Positions 28,802-37,234 of a stretch of DNA of 64,000 bases are shown here, one piece after another. The position numbers were made by a program, and so were the translations under genes. The stretch's first letter is position 1; each line of letters opens with the position of its first letter. Location: positions 1,178,001 through 1,242,000 of the forward strand of contig NZ_CP079110.1 in assembly GCF_019357495.1 (NCBI RefSeq), in the 5' to 3' direction. Origin of the DNA: Nosocomiicoccus ampullae. GTDB lineage: Bacteria > Bacillota > Bacilli > Staphylococcales > Salinicoccaceae. The notes beneath the pieces were generated by a model. That model was not told the origin of the DNA and ran no database searches. It saw only the letters and a program-made list of their open reading frames with translations.

Positions 28802-29095
28802 TTATTCTACTACTGCTAAAATATCTTGAGCGGGTACGATTAAATAACTTTTACCTTCGTAATCAACTTCTGTTCCTGTAAATGAGTTGTAGACGACTTT
28901 GTCACCTTCAGTGACGCCGATTTTTACAACTTCACCGTTATCTAACGTACGTCCAGGTCCGACTGCGACAACTACACCGTAGACCGGTTCTTCTTTTGAT
29001 GAATCTCCAGTTAAAATAATACCTGAAGATGTAGTTTCTTCTTTTTTATCTTTACTAATATCTAAAATCACTCTATTTTCTAAAGGTCTTAACAT
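28802..29095 (-). CDS. groES: Co-chaperonin GroES
   Basis: 97 residues from the ATG at 29095 (SD GGGGAGGA, 8 nt). The open frame reaches 29137, but the extra 14 codons lie over the SD and operator region. Forms the heptameric lid of GroEL: LRPLENRVILD at the N-terminus, a mobile loop around 18-32 (EETTSSGIILT) and the C-terminal YLIVPAQDILAVVE. First gene of groESL. Confidence 0.97.
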   Translation of the reverse strand: MLRPLENRVILDISKDKKEETTSSGIILTGDSSKEEPVYGVVVAVGPGRTLDNGEVVKIGVTEGDKVVYNSFTGTEVDYEGKSYLIVPAQDILAVVE

Positions 29096-29123
29096 CGTTT
29101 GAGTCCTCCCCAATAATCGTTTT

Positions 29124-29150
29124 TTAGCACTCATCAATGTGATTTGCTAA
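29124..29150 (-). promoter_or_regulatory. CIRCE-like operator (HrcA site), one half degenerate
   Basis: TTAGCACTC, 9-nt spacer, ATTTGCTAA. The first half matches CIRCE perfectly; the second differs at three of nine positions from GAGTGCTAA. Located between promoter and groES SD, as in other Firmicutes. Confidence 0.75.
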
Positions 29151-29159
29151 CTGATTTTT

Positions 29160-29188
29160 ATAATACATCAAAGATAGTCAAATTTCAA
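29160..29188 (-). promoter_or_regulatory. groESL promoter with CtsR box in the spacer
   Basis: On the minus strand TTGAAA (29183-29188), a 17-nt spacer and TATTAT (29160-29165). The spacer is exactly a tandem heptad (CATCAAA-GAT-AGTCAAA on the plus strand, 29166-29182), which fits the CtsR consensus RGTCAAA-NAN-RGTCAAA with two mismatches, both in one heptad. Confidence 0.75.
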
Positions 29189-29265
29189 GTTATAGCATTT
29201 AGTTTTCATGTTTTATATTGTAAAATGGTACTATTGTCTAGAGACTTATTTTAAGGAGTTTGTAT

Positions 29266-30033
29266 ATGAATAGAACTATATATAGTTTATTTATCGTCGT
29301 AATGTTTGGAGTTATTCAAATCGCTGGTATTCCAATCCAACTTTATATCGCACTTAAAAATCCAGGCGCGAGTGTTCAAGAAATTTTAAGCTTATATATG
29401 CCGTATCAGTTCGTCATTTACGTTGTCGGACTTATCGTTATTTTAATTTTAGGTAATATTCATAAAGATAAAAATATCTTTGAAAGAGGCGCTAAAACAC
29501 CACCTCTACAAACAATCGCATGGATTTTTGGTGGTTTAATACTCGCATACGTTGCACAAATCATTACCGCACAAATTAACTTCCGTCTGTTAGGAAATCC
29601 AATGGAAAGTGAAAATACAAAACATATTATGGAAATGATTTCTAACATGCCATATATGATTTTATTTGTTGCTGTAATTGGTCCGATTATCGAGGAATAT
29701 GTATTTAGACGCGCAATTTTCGCTGAAATATACGAGAGACTACCGATGAATAAAGTCGCTGCATTTTTAATTGCAGGTTTAATTTCAGGAATTGTTTTTG
29801 CATTCGCGCACTTTGATTTTACGCATATTTTAATTTACGTCGGTATGAGTTATGTTTTTAGTTTTGTCTACGTAATGACGAATCGACTGCTCGTTCCAAT
29901 CGTCGTTCATATGTTAATGAATGGATGTGTTGTATTACTACAACTCACATTTAAAGATCAAATTGAACAATTAGAAGAACTTCAAACGAACGGCTTAATT
30001 ATCATTAAAGCCATATTCAATACGATAATATAA
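29266..30033 (+). CDS. CPBP family intramembrane metalloprotease
   Basis: 255 residues from the ATG at 29266 (SD AAGGAG, 7 nt). About seven membrane segments. The Abi/CAAX-protease motifs are complete: EEYVFRRAIF (motif 1, EExxxR), FAFAHFDF (motif 2, FxxxH) and VHMLMN (motif 3). Family members include CAAX prenyl proteases and bacteriocin self-immunity proteins; the role beside groESL (like B. subtilis ydiL) is not known. Divergent from groESL. Confidence 0.88.
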   Translation: MNRTIYSLFIVVMFGVIQIAGIPIQLYIALKNPGASVQEILSLYMPYQFVIYVVGLIVILILGNIHKDKNIFERGAKTPPLQTIAWIFGGLILAYVAQIITAQINFRLLGNPMESENTKHIMEMISNMPYMILFVAVIGPIIEEYVFRRAIFAEIYERLPMNKVAAFLIAGLISGIVFAFAHFDFTHILIYVGMSYVFSFVYVMTNRLLVPIVVHMLMNGCVVLLQLTFKDQIEQLEELQTNGLIIIKAIFNTII

Positions 30034-30035
30034 GT

Positions 30036-30068
30036 AAAACTCTCAAGAATTTCTTGAGAGTTTTATTT
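30036..30068. terminator. Terminator between CPBP and DCC genes
   Basis: 12-bp stem AAAACTCTCAAG/CTTGAGAGTTTT with T-tract on plus (30061-30068). It overlaps the end of the convergent DCC gene. Confidence 0.82.
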
Positions 30069-30434
30069 TAAATACATTCGGTAAAATTTTACAGATTTTA
30101 CCGAACATGCACTTTTATATTTATATCTATTATTTGAAACAATATCATATAGCTTATCTCTAAAACCTTTAGGAATAAGCTTTAGTATAATGATTGGCTT
30201 AAATAATTGATTTGCATCCATCAACATATGAATGACCGCGTTTGACTTATTGTATATTTTATCTTTAGAGAGATACGACACACTTTCAGTGTCGATATTA
30301 AATGGGAGTTGTTTAAACCATTCACTATTAAAGTCCGTAATATACAAGTCATCATTTTTATTCACTTTAACTACTAGATTGATAAATCGACTGCATAAAT
30401 TACAATCTCCGTCATATATGAGTACTTTTTTCAT
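30063..30434 (-). CDS. DCC family (DUF393) thiol-disulfide oxidoreductase-like protein
   Basis: 123 residues from the ATG at 30434 (GGAG 7 nt upstream). The N-terminal signature YDGDCNLCSRFINLV contains DxxCxxC, the defining motif of the DCC family, a thioredoxin-like group with poorly known function. The remainder is helical with a basic C-terminus. Single gene. Confidence 0.85.
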   Translation of the reverse strand: MKKVLIYDGDCNLCSRFINLVVKVNKNDDLYITDFNSEWFKQLPFNIDTESVSYLSKDKIYNKSNAVIHMLMDANQLFKPIIILKLIPKGFRDKLYDIVSNNRYKYKSACSVKSVKFYRMYLK

Positions 30435-30472
30435 AACATTACTCCAATACATTAAAGTTTAAATATTAATAT

Positions 30473-30504
30473 AAACAAAACCCCTTTAAGTATAACTTAA
30501 AGGG
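30473..30504 (-). terminator. Terminator of the tusA-yeeE operon
   Basis: 10-bp stem CCCTTTAAGT/ACTTAAAGGG (30482-30491, 30495-30504) followed on minus by GTTTTGTTT. Confidence 0.78.
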
Positions 30505-30528
30505 ATTTCTATTGGACTCTATTTAATT

Positions 30529-30753
30529 TTACACTTTTTCAATTGTGATTGTCCATGACGCATCATCTAACTGCTCAAATTCAGTTACATTGTAGTTATT
30601 TTCAGCTGCCCAGTTTGGTAAAGCTTCTGTTGCTTGAGTGCAGTCAAAATCTATTTTTAAAGCATCTCCAATATCTAATGTTTCCATTTTCTTTTGTGCT
30701 TCGATTAAAGGAAATGGACATACCATTCCTACAGTTCCAAGTTCATAAACCAT
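30529..30753 (-). CDS. TusA-family sulfur carrier
   Basis: 74 residues. The TusA/YedF signature GMVCPFPLIEAQKKM contains the CPxP cysteine (residue 12) that carries sulfur as a persulfide. It lies 14 nt after the YeeE/YedE transporter gene. Together they resemble the thiosulfate uptake pair TsuA/TsuB described for YeeE/YedE proteins, where the TusA-like protein takes the imported sulfur. The specific sulfur acceptor is not known here. Confidence 0.88.
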   Translation of the reverse strand: MVYELGTVGMVCPFPLIEAQKKMETLDIGDALKIDFDCTQATEALPNWAAENNYNVTEFEQLDDASWTITIEKV

Positions 30754-30767
30754 AATATATCTCCTTA

Positions 30768-31826
30768 TTAATTAGATTGTACCGGTGTTTCAATTGCTTG
30801 TTTCATTGGTTTTACATATAAGAAATAACTCATAAACCATGTACCAAAAATCATAAATGGTAATGAAATCCATCCTTGCCAAGACATCGCTGCTGTTGCA
30901 ACAAGTCCATTACCAATTGTACATCCGCCTGCACATGCTGCACCGAATCCCATTAATGCTCCTCCAAAGACTGAGTTTCTAATTGTTATTTTATCTGGTA
31001 ATCTCCATTTAAATTCTCTTGAGCCTCTAGCAGCAATATAAGATCCAACGAAAATTCCTAGAATTAAGAAAACTCCAAAGTCTAAATAATTTACATCTCC
31101 ACTTGTTATGAACATAACTAAGTTTGATGATGGTGTTGTAATTCCTAAGCCACTCTCTCTTCCTGTTGAATATGAAATTGGCCAAGTGATAAGCGCAATA
31201 ATTCCAATTAGAATTGCTGCAGTGAATGGGTGGAATCTACGCTCAAAAAAGAAGTGACGAGCTCCGGTAAATTTTTGTGGTAAACTTGCACGTTGTTTCT
31301 TAGGCTTTCTTAAAGTTTTAATGACAAAATATAATGTGACAGCAGTAAGAATCAATACTAATACGGTAAATGGAATTCCTGTTGTTGATACCATATCTGC
31401 ATTTCCAACAGTCTTACTGTTCATACCTTCCATCACTGGTTTTAAAAGTCCATTTTTTGTCATCGCTGCGAATAACGCATACATTGCGAGTGCAATCCAA
31501 CTTCCTATTAAACCTTCACCTGCACGATACCATGTACCTGTTGCACATCCACCTGCAAGAACGATACCGATACCAAATAAAAATGCTCCGATAATTGTAC
31601 CTATTAAAGGAAATGTGCCATTATCTATTGTTAATACACCAAACCCTGTTAGAGCAATTAAACCAATCGCTTGTATTGTAATTGCAATCAGTAAGGCATA
31701 AAACATATTGTTATTTTTTTGAACGTACATATCTCTAAATCCACCAGTTAAGCAGAACCTAGTACGTTGCATTACGAATCCTAAAAGGATTCCGACTATT
31801 AGCCCACTTACTATAGTCCAAATCAT
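30768..31826 (-). CDS. YeeE/YedE family (thiosulfate uptake) membrane protein
   Basis: 352 residues, about nine membrane segments. Conserved Cys-containing motifs of the family appear twice: GGCATGTWYRAGEG (about 92-105) and GAACAGGCTIGNGL (about 303-316), plus RTRFCLTGGFRDMY near the N-terminus. In characterised members these cysteines pass thiosulfate across the membrane. SD TTTGGAGG upstream. Operon with the TusA-like gene; a long inverted repeat precedes it. Confidence 0.88.
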   Translation of the reverse strand: MIWTIVSGLIVGILLGFVMQRTRFCLTGGFRDMYVQKNNNMFYALLIAITIQAIGLIALTGFGVLTIDNGTFPLIGTIIGAFLFGIGIVLAGGCATGTWYRAGEGLIGSWIALAMYALFAAMTKNGLLKPVMEGMNSKTVGNADMVSTTGIPFTVLVLILTAVTLYFVIKTLRKPKKQRASLPQKFTGARHFFFERRFHPFTAAILIGIIALITWPISYSTGRESGLGITTPSSNLVMFITSGDVNYLDFGVFLILGIFVGSYIAARGSREFKWRLPDKITIRNSVFGGALMGFGAACAGGCTIGNGLVATAAMSWQGWISLPFMIFGTWFMSYFLYVKPMKQAIETPVQSN

Positions 31827-31841
31827 AAAACATCCTCCAAA

Positions 31842-31868
31842 TAATTCATATTTAAATGCTATGAATTA
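31842..31868. promoter_or_regulatory. Candidate operator upstream of the sulfur-uptake operon
   Basis: Perfect 9-bp arms TAATTCATA and TATGAATTA around a 9-nt spacer, between a TTGACT -35-like element (about 31893-31898) and the SD. The regulator is unknown. Confidence 0.5.
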
Positions 31869-31907
31869 ATGTAATATATAAATCATAGTAAGTCAATAGG
31901 AATTACT

Positions 31908-31940
31908 TATAAAAAATTCCGAGTGATTAGTCACTCGGAA
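31908..31940 (-). terminator. hmp terminator
   Basis: 10-bp stem TTCCGAGTGA/TCACTCGGAA (31917-31926, 31931-31940) with a T-run on minus. Confidence 0.85.
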
Positions 31941-31947
31941 AATTGAA

Positions 31948-33078
31948 CTATACTGCTAGACTCATTCTTGGTCCAAATGCTTCGTAATGTACTTTACTCA
32001 TATCATATTCATTGTCTAGAGAAGCATTAATCATCGCTTGGTTAAATGCTAATGAACCTGATATATAAATTGAATAATCATCATAACCACTAATATCATT
32101 TGCTGTTAAATAGCCATCGTCTTTAGTATATCTAATGGTGATATTTACTTTGTCTTTTAATGATTCTAGTTCTTCTTTAAATGGTAGTGTTGTTTCATCA
32201 GTCGTCGATATGATTAAATCAATGTCTTTATTATATTTTACGGCACTCTCTACCATAGACATAATCGGCGTTAAACCAACTCCTCCAGCAATAAATAATA
32301 GTTTTTCATCTGAATGATCTAGTAAGAAATCACCAGCTGGTGCTGAAAGTTCAATAATATCTCCTTCATTTAATTCATCAAATAAATAATGAGAGACTAC
32401 GCCTGCTTCGTCTTTTTCACCTTCACGTTTAACGGCAAATTGTAAACCATCCGCTGTATTAATAGAACAGATCGAATAGTGTCTTAAAGCTTCGTAGGGG
32501 TAATCTTTTGGTTTAACTTTAACTGTAATATACTGACCTGGAATGATTTCAGGTAATGCTTCATCATTTTGAACAGTGAATCTAATCACATCATCTGTTA
32601 AATACTCTTTTTCTTTTACAATGAATGGTTTAAACCCGTCCCAAGCTGCTTCTTCATACATTTTTTCTTCTACATCAATAAATATTTGAGCAATCTGATT
32701 ATAATACTTTTCCCAAGCATTCATAATGTCATCAGTAGCTACATCACCAAGTACTTCTTTAATACCGATGAGTAAATATTTACCGACAATAGGGTAATGT
32801 TCTTTTTTTACATTTAATGCACGATGCTTATGACCGATTCCAATGACTGCTGGTACAATCGCTTCTAAATCGTCGATGTGTTCAGCGGCTGCAAGTACTG
32901 TGTTTGCAAGTGCTTTTGGTTGATCTCCAAACTTTTGATTTGTTTGGTTAAACATGTTTAATAATTCGTCATGGTCTTCGAACATACGCTGATAAAATGT
33001 GCTCGTAATTTCACTACCATGTTCTTTTAATAATGGAACTGTTGCTTTAACGAGATCTTTTTCTTCGTTCGTTAGCAT
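31948..33078 (-). CDS. hmp: Flavohemoglobin (nitric oxide dioxygenase)
   Basis: 376 residues from the ATG at 33078; five codons upstream overlap the SD GGAGGG. Globin domain about 1-135 with the proximal His in GIGHKHRALNVKKEHYP, then FAD-binding (RHYSICS, about 195-205) and NAD-binding (LLFIAGGVGLTPIMSMV) domains. Converts NO and O2 to nitrate, protecting against nitrosative stress. Slightly shorter than E. coli Hmp (396). Own terminator; no clear NsrR or Rex site seen upstream. Confidence 0.94.
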   Translation of the reverse strand: MLTNEEKDLVKATVPLLKEHGSEITSTFYQRMFEDHDELLNMFNQTNQKFGDQPKALANTVLAAAEHIDDLEAIVPAVIGIGHKHRALNVKKEHYPIVGKYLLIGIKEVLGDVATDDIMNAWEKYYNQIAQIFIDVEEKMYEEAAWDGFKPFIVKEKEYLTDDVIRFTVQNDEALPEIIPGQYITVKVKPKDYPYEALRHYSICSINTADGLQFAVKREGEKDEAGVVSHYLFDELNEGDIIELSAPAGDFLLDHSDEKLLFIAGGVGLTPIMSMVESAVKYNKDIDLIISTTDETTLPFKEELESLKDKVNITIRYTKDDGYLTANDISGYDDYSIYISGSLAFNQAMINASLDNEYDMSKVHYEAFGPRMSLAV

Positions 33079-33124
33079 GTTATCCCTCCTCACTTAATTT
33101 TAACATCTATAAATTCATGTAACA

Positions 33125-33155
33125 TAAAAAACCTTGACATTTTTATGTCAAGGTT
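33125..33155 (-). terminator. Terminator of the LemA-TPM operon
   Basis: 10-bp stem ACCTTGACAT/ATGTCAAGGT (33131-33140, 33145-33154) with TTTTTT on the minus strand. Confidence 0.85.
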
Positions 33156-33158
33156 AGT

Positions 33159-33983
33159 CTAGAATCCACGGCCAGCGCCTCCGCCACCGCCGCTTCCTCC
33201 GCCGAAGCCTCCAAAGCCACCGCTTCCGCCAGAGAATCCACCACCACTTCCACCTGAAGGGAAGAATATCGGTGTTCCACTACGGCGATAAGACGGACGT
33301 CGTCTACCTCCACGTGGTGGGCCACCTCGGTTATTTTTATTCACAATGTAAAATAATATTGCAATAACAATTACTAAAACGAGCGTATTAAATAAAAATG
33401 TATAAAACTCATCATCATTAGAAGTTTCTTCTGGTTGTTCATTTGTAAATTCGCCGGTTTCTTCATCGTATCCATAGGCATTTAAACTTTCTTCGTATAG
33501 TGCTTTATAGAGATTTTTTAATGCTTTGTCGTAATCTCCTCGTTTAGCATCTTCTAGTGCGTAGTCGTCGATAATTTTACCGATTTTAGCATCATTTAAA
33601 TACCCTTCAATTTCATAACCTACTTGAACGTCAATTCCTCGGTTATTAAATTCATTGTTATTATCATTATTAAAAAATATAACAATGCCGTTATCTTTTT
33701 CCTTTTTACCAACACCGTATTCTCTTAATGCACGTAGTGCAAAATCTTGACGGTGTTCTTGACCAGTTGACGGCATCGTTAAGAGTAGCATTTCAACACT
33801 TGTTCCTTTTTCTAAATGGGTACCAAGTTCATTTAATTCGTTAATTGTTTCAGAAGTTAACACTTCTGCATTATCTTGAACGAAATAATGATTTTGGTTA
33901 AGTTTCGGTAGATCTACACGCGCTGCTTCAGCAGATGGTGCAATTAATATAAAGATGAGAAGAAGTGGAAATATCCGCTTCAT
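33159..33983 (-). CDS. TPM domain membrane protein (YgcG family)
   Basis: 274 residues. Signal peptide MKRIFPLLLIFILIAPSAEA, then an extracytoplasmic TPM domain (about 30-165: VQDNAEVLTSETINELNELG, DNGIVIFFNNDNN, GYEIEGYLND), an acidic linker, one membrane helix (about 185-205), an Arg-rich cytosolic patch and a Gly/Ser/Phe-rich tail ending GGGAGRGF. TPM/YgcG proteins commonly pair with LemA, as here (1-nt overlap TAATG). The function of the pair is not settled. Confidence 0.9.
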   Translation of the reverse strand: MKRIFPLLLIFILIAPSAEAARVDLPKLNQNHYFVQDNAEVLTSETINELNELGTHLEKGTSVEMLLLTMPSTGQEHRQDFALRALREYGVGKKEKDNGIVIFFNNDNNNEFNNRGIDVQVGYEIEGYLNDAKIGKIIDDYALEDAKRGDYDKALKNLYKALYEESLNAYGYDEETGEFTNEQPEETSNDDEFYTFLFNTLVLVIVIAILFYIVNKNNRGGPPRGGRRRPSYRRSGTPIFFPSGGSGGGFSGGSGGFGGFGGGSGGGGGAGRGF

Positions 33984-34579
33984 TACTCATCACCAGAGTT
34001 ATCCTCTTGATTCGTATTAAAATCTACGCCTGGTACTTCTTTAGCATCTTCACTTGCTTCAAAGTATGGTTTCTTCTCAAAATTAAACACACCAGCGATA
34101 ATGTTACCTGGGAATAAACGAGTTTGTCTGTTATATTCTTCAACTGCTTCGTTATAATCTTTACGTGCAGTCGCAATTCTATTTTCAGCACCTGCGAGTT
34201 CATCACGCAGTCCTGTAAATTGTTCACTTGCTTTTAGGTCTGGATAGTTTTCAGCTACTGCGAGTAAACGTGATAATGCACCTGTCATTTCATCGTTTGC
34301 TTCACTTAATTCACTCACACCTTCAGCACCTGCTAAACGAGCACGCGCATCCGCAACGTCTTCAAATACTTCTTTTTCGTGTGATGCATAGCCTTTTACC
34401 GTTTCGACTAAGTTTGGAATTAAATCTCCACGACGTTGAAGTTGCGTTTCAATTTGTGATTCTTTTTGATTCACTGTTTCATCCAGTTGAACGAAACTGT
34501 TATACTTTGGCATGATTAACATTGCTAAAAAAATAACAACCGCAAGTACCACACCAATAGGTACTAGAAATTTTTTCAT
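33983..34579 (-). CDS. LemA family protein
   Basis: 198 residues. N-terminal membrane helix (about 5-24), then a four-helix bundle with the LemA signature QLQRRGDLIPNLVETVKGY (about 46-64) and later YNEAVEEYNRQTRLFPGNIIAG. The acidic C-terminus is outside the LemA core. First gene of the LemA-TPM operon and overlapping the next gene by 1 nt. Confidence 0.93.
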   Translation of the reverse strand: MKKFLVPIGVVLAVVIFLAMLIMPKYNSFVQLDETVNQKESQIETQLQRRGDLIPNLVETVKGYASHEKEVFEDVADARARLAGAEGVSELSEANDEMTGALSRLLAVAENYPDLKASEQFTGLRDELAGAENRIATARKDYNEAVEEYNRQTRLFPGNIIAGVFNFEKKPYFEASEDAKEVPGVDFNTNQEDNSGDE

Positions 34580-34708
34580 ATTTAAACTCCCTTTATTTAA
34601 ATCTATATTTATTATACTAAATTAACAAAGTACTCTGCTACTTTAAGAGCGTAAACTTTATTAATATAGTATAGTAAAATAATAGTAACATAAAAAATAG
34701 GAGTGAAA

Positions 34709-36412
34709 ATGATGGTTACAAAATTTGAAGATTTTAAATATGAACGTCCGGATTTTGATCTATTTTCTAAAGAAGTCGATGGCTTATTAAACGCTTTTAA
34801 GAAAGCGGATTCTTTAGAATCTCAACAAACTGTTATCAATCAGTTTAACGATAAAATTAAACATATTTACTCTATGGTAACAATCGCAACAATTCGTTCT
34901 TCAATTGATACGAAAGATAAATTCTATTTAGAAGAACGTGAATTTTACGATAAAAATTTACCTGTGCTTTCAGCAATCACAAACGATTATTATGAAGAAC
35001 TTCTAAACAGCCCGTTTCGTAAAGAGTTAGAAGAACTATACGGTAAACAATTATTCTCATTAGTTGAAAATAAACTGAAAGGTTTCGATCCGAAAGTTAA
35101 AGACTTAATGAGTGAAATTAACGCACTAGCTTCTAAATACTCAATTTTACTTTCTTCAGCAGAAATTAAATATGACGGTAAAAAACTCGCGTTAACTGAG
35201 TTTGCACCGTATATGATTAACGACGATAGAGATGTTAGAAAGTCAGCAATTCACGCGAAACAAAAATTTATGAAAGAGCACCGCGATGAAATTGATGAAA
35301 TTTACGACGAACTCGTGAAAAAACGTCATGAAATGGCTGTTGCGCTTGGCTATAATAACTATACTGAACTTGGTTATATTCATATGAACCGTATCGATTA
35401 CGACCGCAGTATGGTAGAAAACTACCGCCAGCAAGTGAAAGACTACGTCGTTCCTTACGTAACTGAATTAAGAAAACGTCAAAAAGAAAGAATCGGCGTA
35501 GAAGATTTAAAATATTACGACTTAGCATATGAATTTAAATCAGGTAACCCAACACCTAAAGGTGGCACTAAAGCAATTATGGAAAATGGTGCAAAAATGT
35601 ACAAAGAGCTTTCTAAAGAGACCGATGAATTTTATACATTTATGTCTGAAAGAAACCTTTTTGATGTTGAAGCAAAAAAAGGTAAAGAAGGCGGTGGATA
35701 TTGTACTTTCATCGAAGACTATAAAGCGCCGTTTATCTTCTCGAACTTTAACGGTACTCAAGGAGACATTGAAGTGTTAACTCATGAAGCAGGACACGCA
35801 TTCCAAATGTATTCTTCTCGTAACTTCTCTGTACCTGAATACATTATGCCAACACACGAAGCATGTGAAATTCACTCGATGAGTATGGAATTCTTTACGT
35901 ATCCATGGATGGAATTATTCTTTGAAGAAGAGACAGATAAGTTTAAATTCTCTCACCTCGCAGGTGCATTAGAATTTTTACCGTATGGAGTGGCAATTGA
36001 TGAATTCCAACACGTCGTATATGATCATCCTGAATTAACGCCAAAAGAGCGACGTGAAGAATGGAAGAAAATTGAAGCTGTCTACCTTCCAGATAGAGAC
36101 TATGAAGATATTCCTGGATATGTAGATGGTGCTTTCTGGCACGGACAAGGTCACTTATTCGATATGCCATTTTACTACATTGACTACACACTCGCACAAG
36201 TGTGTGCATTACAATTCTTTAAACGTGCAAATGAAGATTTCGACAACGCGTTTAAAGACTATTTAACACTATGTAAACTTGGCGGTTCTTTACCATTTGG
36301 TGAACTAGTGAAAGCAGCGAACTTAAATTCACCATTTGAAGATGGTACGTTAAAAGAAATTGTTGAATACGTAAAAACGCACTTAGATAACATTGATGAT
36401 AAAAACTTATAA
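34709..36412 (+). CDS. pepF: M3 family oligoendopeptidase
   Basis: About 568 residues. Zinc metallopeptidase of family M3: HEAGHAFQ (HExxH, about residue 349) with the third ligand Glu in THEACEIHSMSME. Cleaves short cytosolic peptides. SD TAGGAG; an ATG at 34709 or 34712 both fit. The symbol pepF is by family similarity. Single gene closed by a strong terminator. Confidence 0.9.
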   Translation: MMVTKFEDFKYERPDFDLFSKEVDGLLNAFKKADSLESQQTVINQFNDKIKHIYSMVTIATIRSSIDTKDKFYLEEREFYDKNLPVLSAITNDYYEELLNSPFRKELEELYGKQLFSLVENKLKGFDPKVKDLMSEINALASKYSILLSSAEIKYDGKKLALTEFAPYMINDDRDVRKSAIHAKQKFMKEHRDEIDEIYDELVKKRHEMAVALGYNNYTELGYIHMNRIDYDRSMVENYRQQVKDYVVPYVTELRKRQKERIGVEDLKYYDLAYEFKSGNPTPKGGTKAIMENGAKMYKELSKETDEFYTFMSERNLFDVEAKKGKEGGGYCTFIEDYKAPFIFSNFNGTQGDIEVLTHEAGHAFQMYSSRNFSVPEYIMPTHEACEIHSMSMEFFTYPWMELFFEEETDKFKFSHLAGALEFLPYGVAIDEFQHVVYDHPELTPKERREEWKKIEAVYLPDRDYEDIPGYVDGAFWHGQGHLFDMPFYYIDYTLAQVCALQFFKRANEDFDNAFKDYLTLCKLGGSLPFGELVKAANLNSPFEDGTLKEIVEYVKTHLDNIDDKNL

Positions 36413-36445
36413 AAAATAGGGTCACTAACGTGACCCTATTATTTT
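36411..36445. terminator. Bidirectional terminator between pepF and LPXTG gene
   Basis: 11-bp stem AATAGGGTCAC/GTGACCCTATT (36415-36425, 36430-36440) with A/T tracts on both sides. Confidence 0.85.
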
Positions 36446-37116
36446 CTAATTTTAACTTTTGAAGATTTTCTAAATAATAAAAGTAACCCTGATGTTAATA
36501 AAACAATTTCTAATACATAGATTAATTCTATATTTTCATGAATACCTGTATTTGGTAATTCTTTCGCGCCATGTGGTGTTTTCTTTTTACTATCTTTTTT
36601 ATTGTTATTTGTTTTACCTTTCGAGTGATCTTCTTTTGATACTACTGTGTTGTCTTCGACAACTTCACTAGAGTTATTATCAAATTCTTGTTGAGTGTTG
36701 ACATTCGTATCGTAATTATTATAATCACTAGGTTTTTCTTCTACACGAACTGCATCAAGCACTTGTTCGTCAGATTCTTTTAACTGTTTATCAATCTCAT
36801 TTGGGCTGTTTAGTTCACCTGAACCCGAACCTTGTGGTGGTGTGTCTACATTACCATTATTATCATTATTTTCTTTAGGTGCTTCTGGGGTGTTTTCTGT
36901 AGGTGTTTCAGTCGTACCATTTTCTTGATTTTCATTTTGACCTTCTTCTTGGTCATTTGACTCTTCTCCGGACACATTTTCACCAGCACCTTCATCGACA
37001 GCGTTTGTCTCGATTTTTGGAGATGTTTCTACAGCATCTTCTTCAGCATGAACTGGTTGTACCGAAATGATAATATTTAATAAAAATATAGTAGATAATA
37101 ATTTTAATGCTCTCAC
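36439..37116 (-). CDS. LPXTG-anchored acidic surface protein
   Basis: 225 residues. Signal peptide (1-24, cleaved near VHA-EE), then a highly acidic, Glu/Asn/Pro/Thr-rich region without a recognisable fold (25-185), and a complete sortase signal: LPNTG (about 189-193), hydrophobic helix and basic tail KIRK. Sortase A would attach it to peptidoglycan. It may act as a stalk or charge-bearing surface protein; no ligand-binding domain is visible. No operon partner. Confidence 0.82.
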   Translation of the reverse strand: MRALKLLSTIFLLNIIISVQPVHAEEDAVETSPKIETNAVDEGAGENVSGEESNDQEEGQNENQENGTTETPTENTPEAPKENNDNNGNVDTPPQGSGSGELNSPNEIDKQLKESDEQVLDAVRVEEKPSDYNNYDTNVNTQQEFDNNSSEVVEDNTVVSKEDHSKGKTNNNKKDSKKKTPHGAKELPNTGIHENIELIYVLEIVLLTSGLLLLFRKSSKVKIRK

Positions 37117-37234
37117 ACCTATGCCCCCTTCTATGTATTTCTTGATACTAAGTATAGTAAATTGGTATTTATTAATCTACCGAAATAATCATTTGTTACA
37201 AAAGCTTAACGATGATGAAATAATCACTTAACAA

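Noticed and set aside
31948-33130. NsrR or Rex operator upstream of hmp
   Set aside because: No palindrome close to either consensus was found in the short leader.
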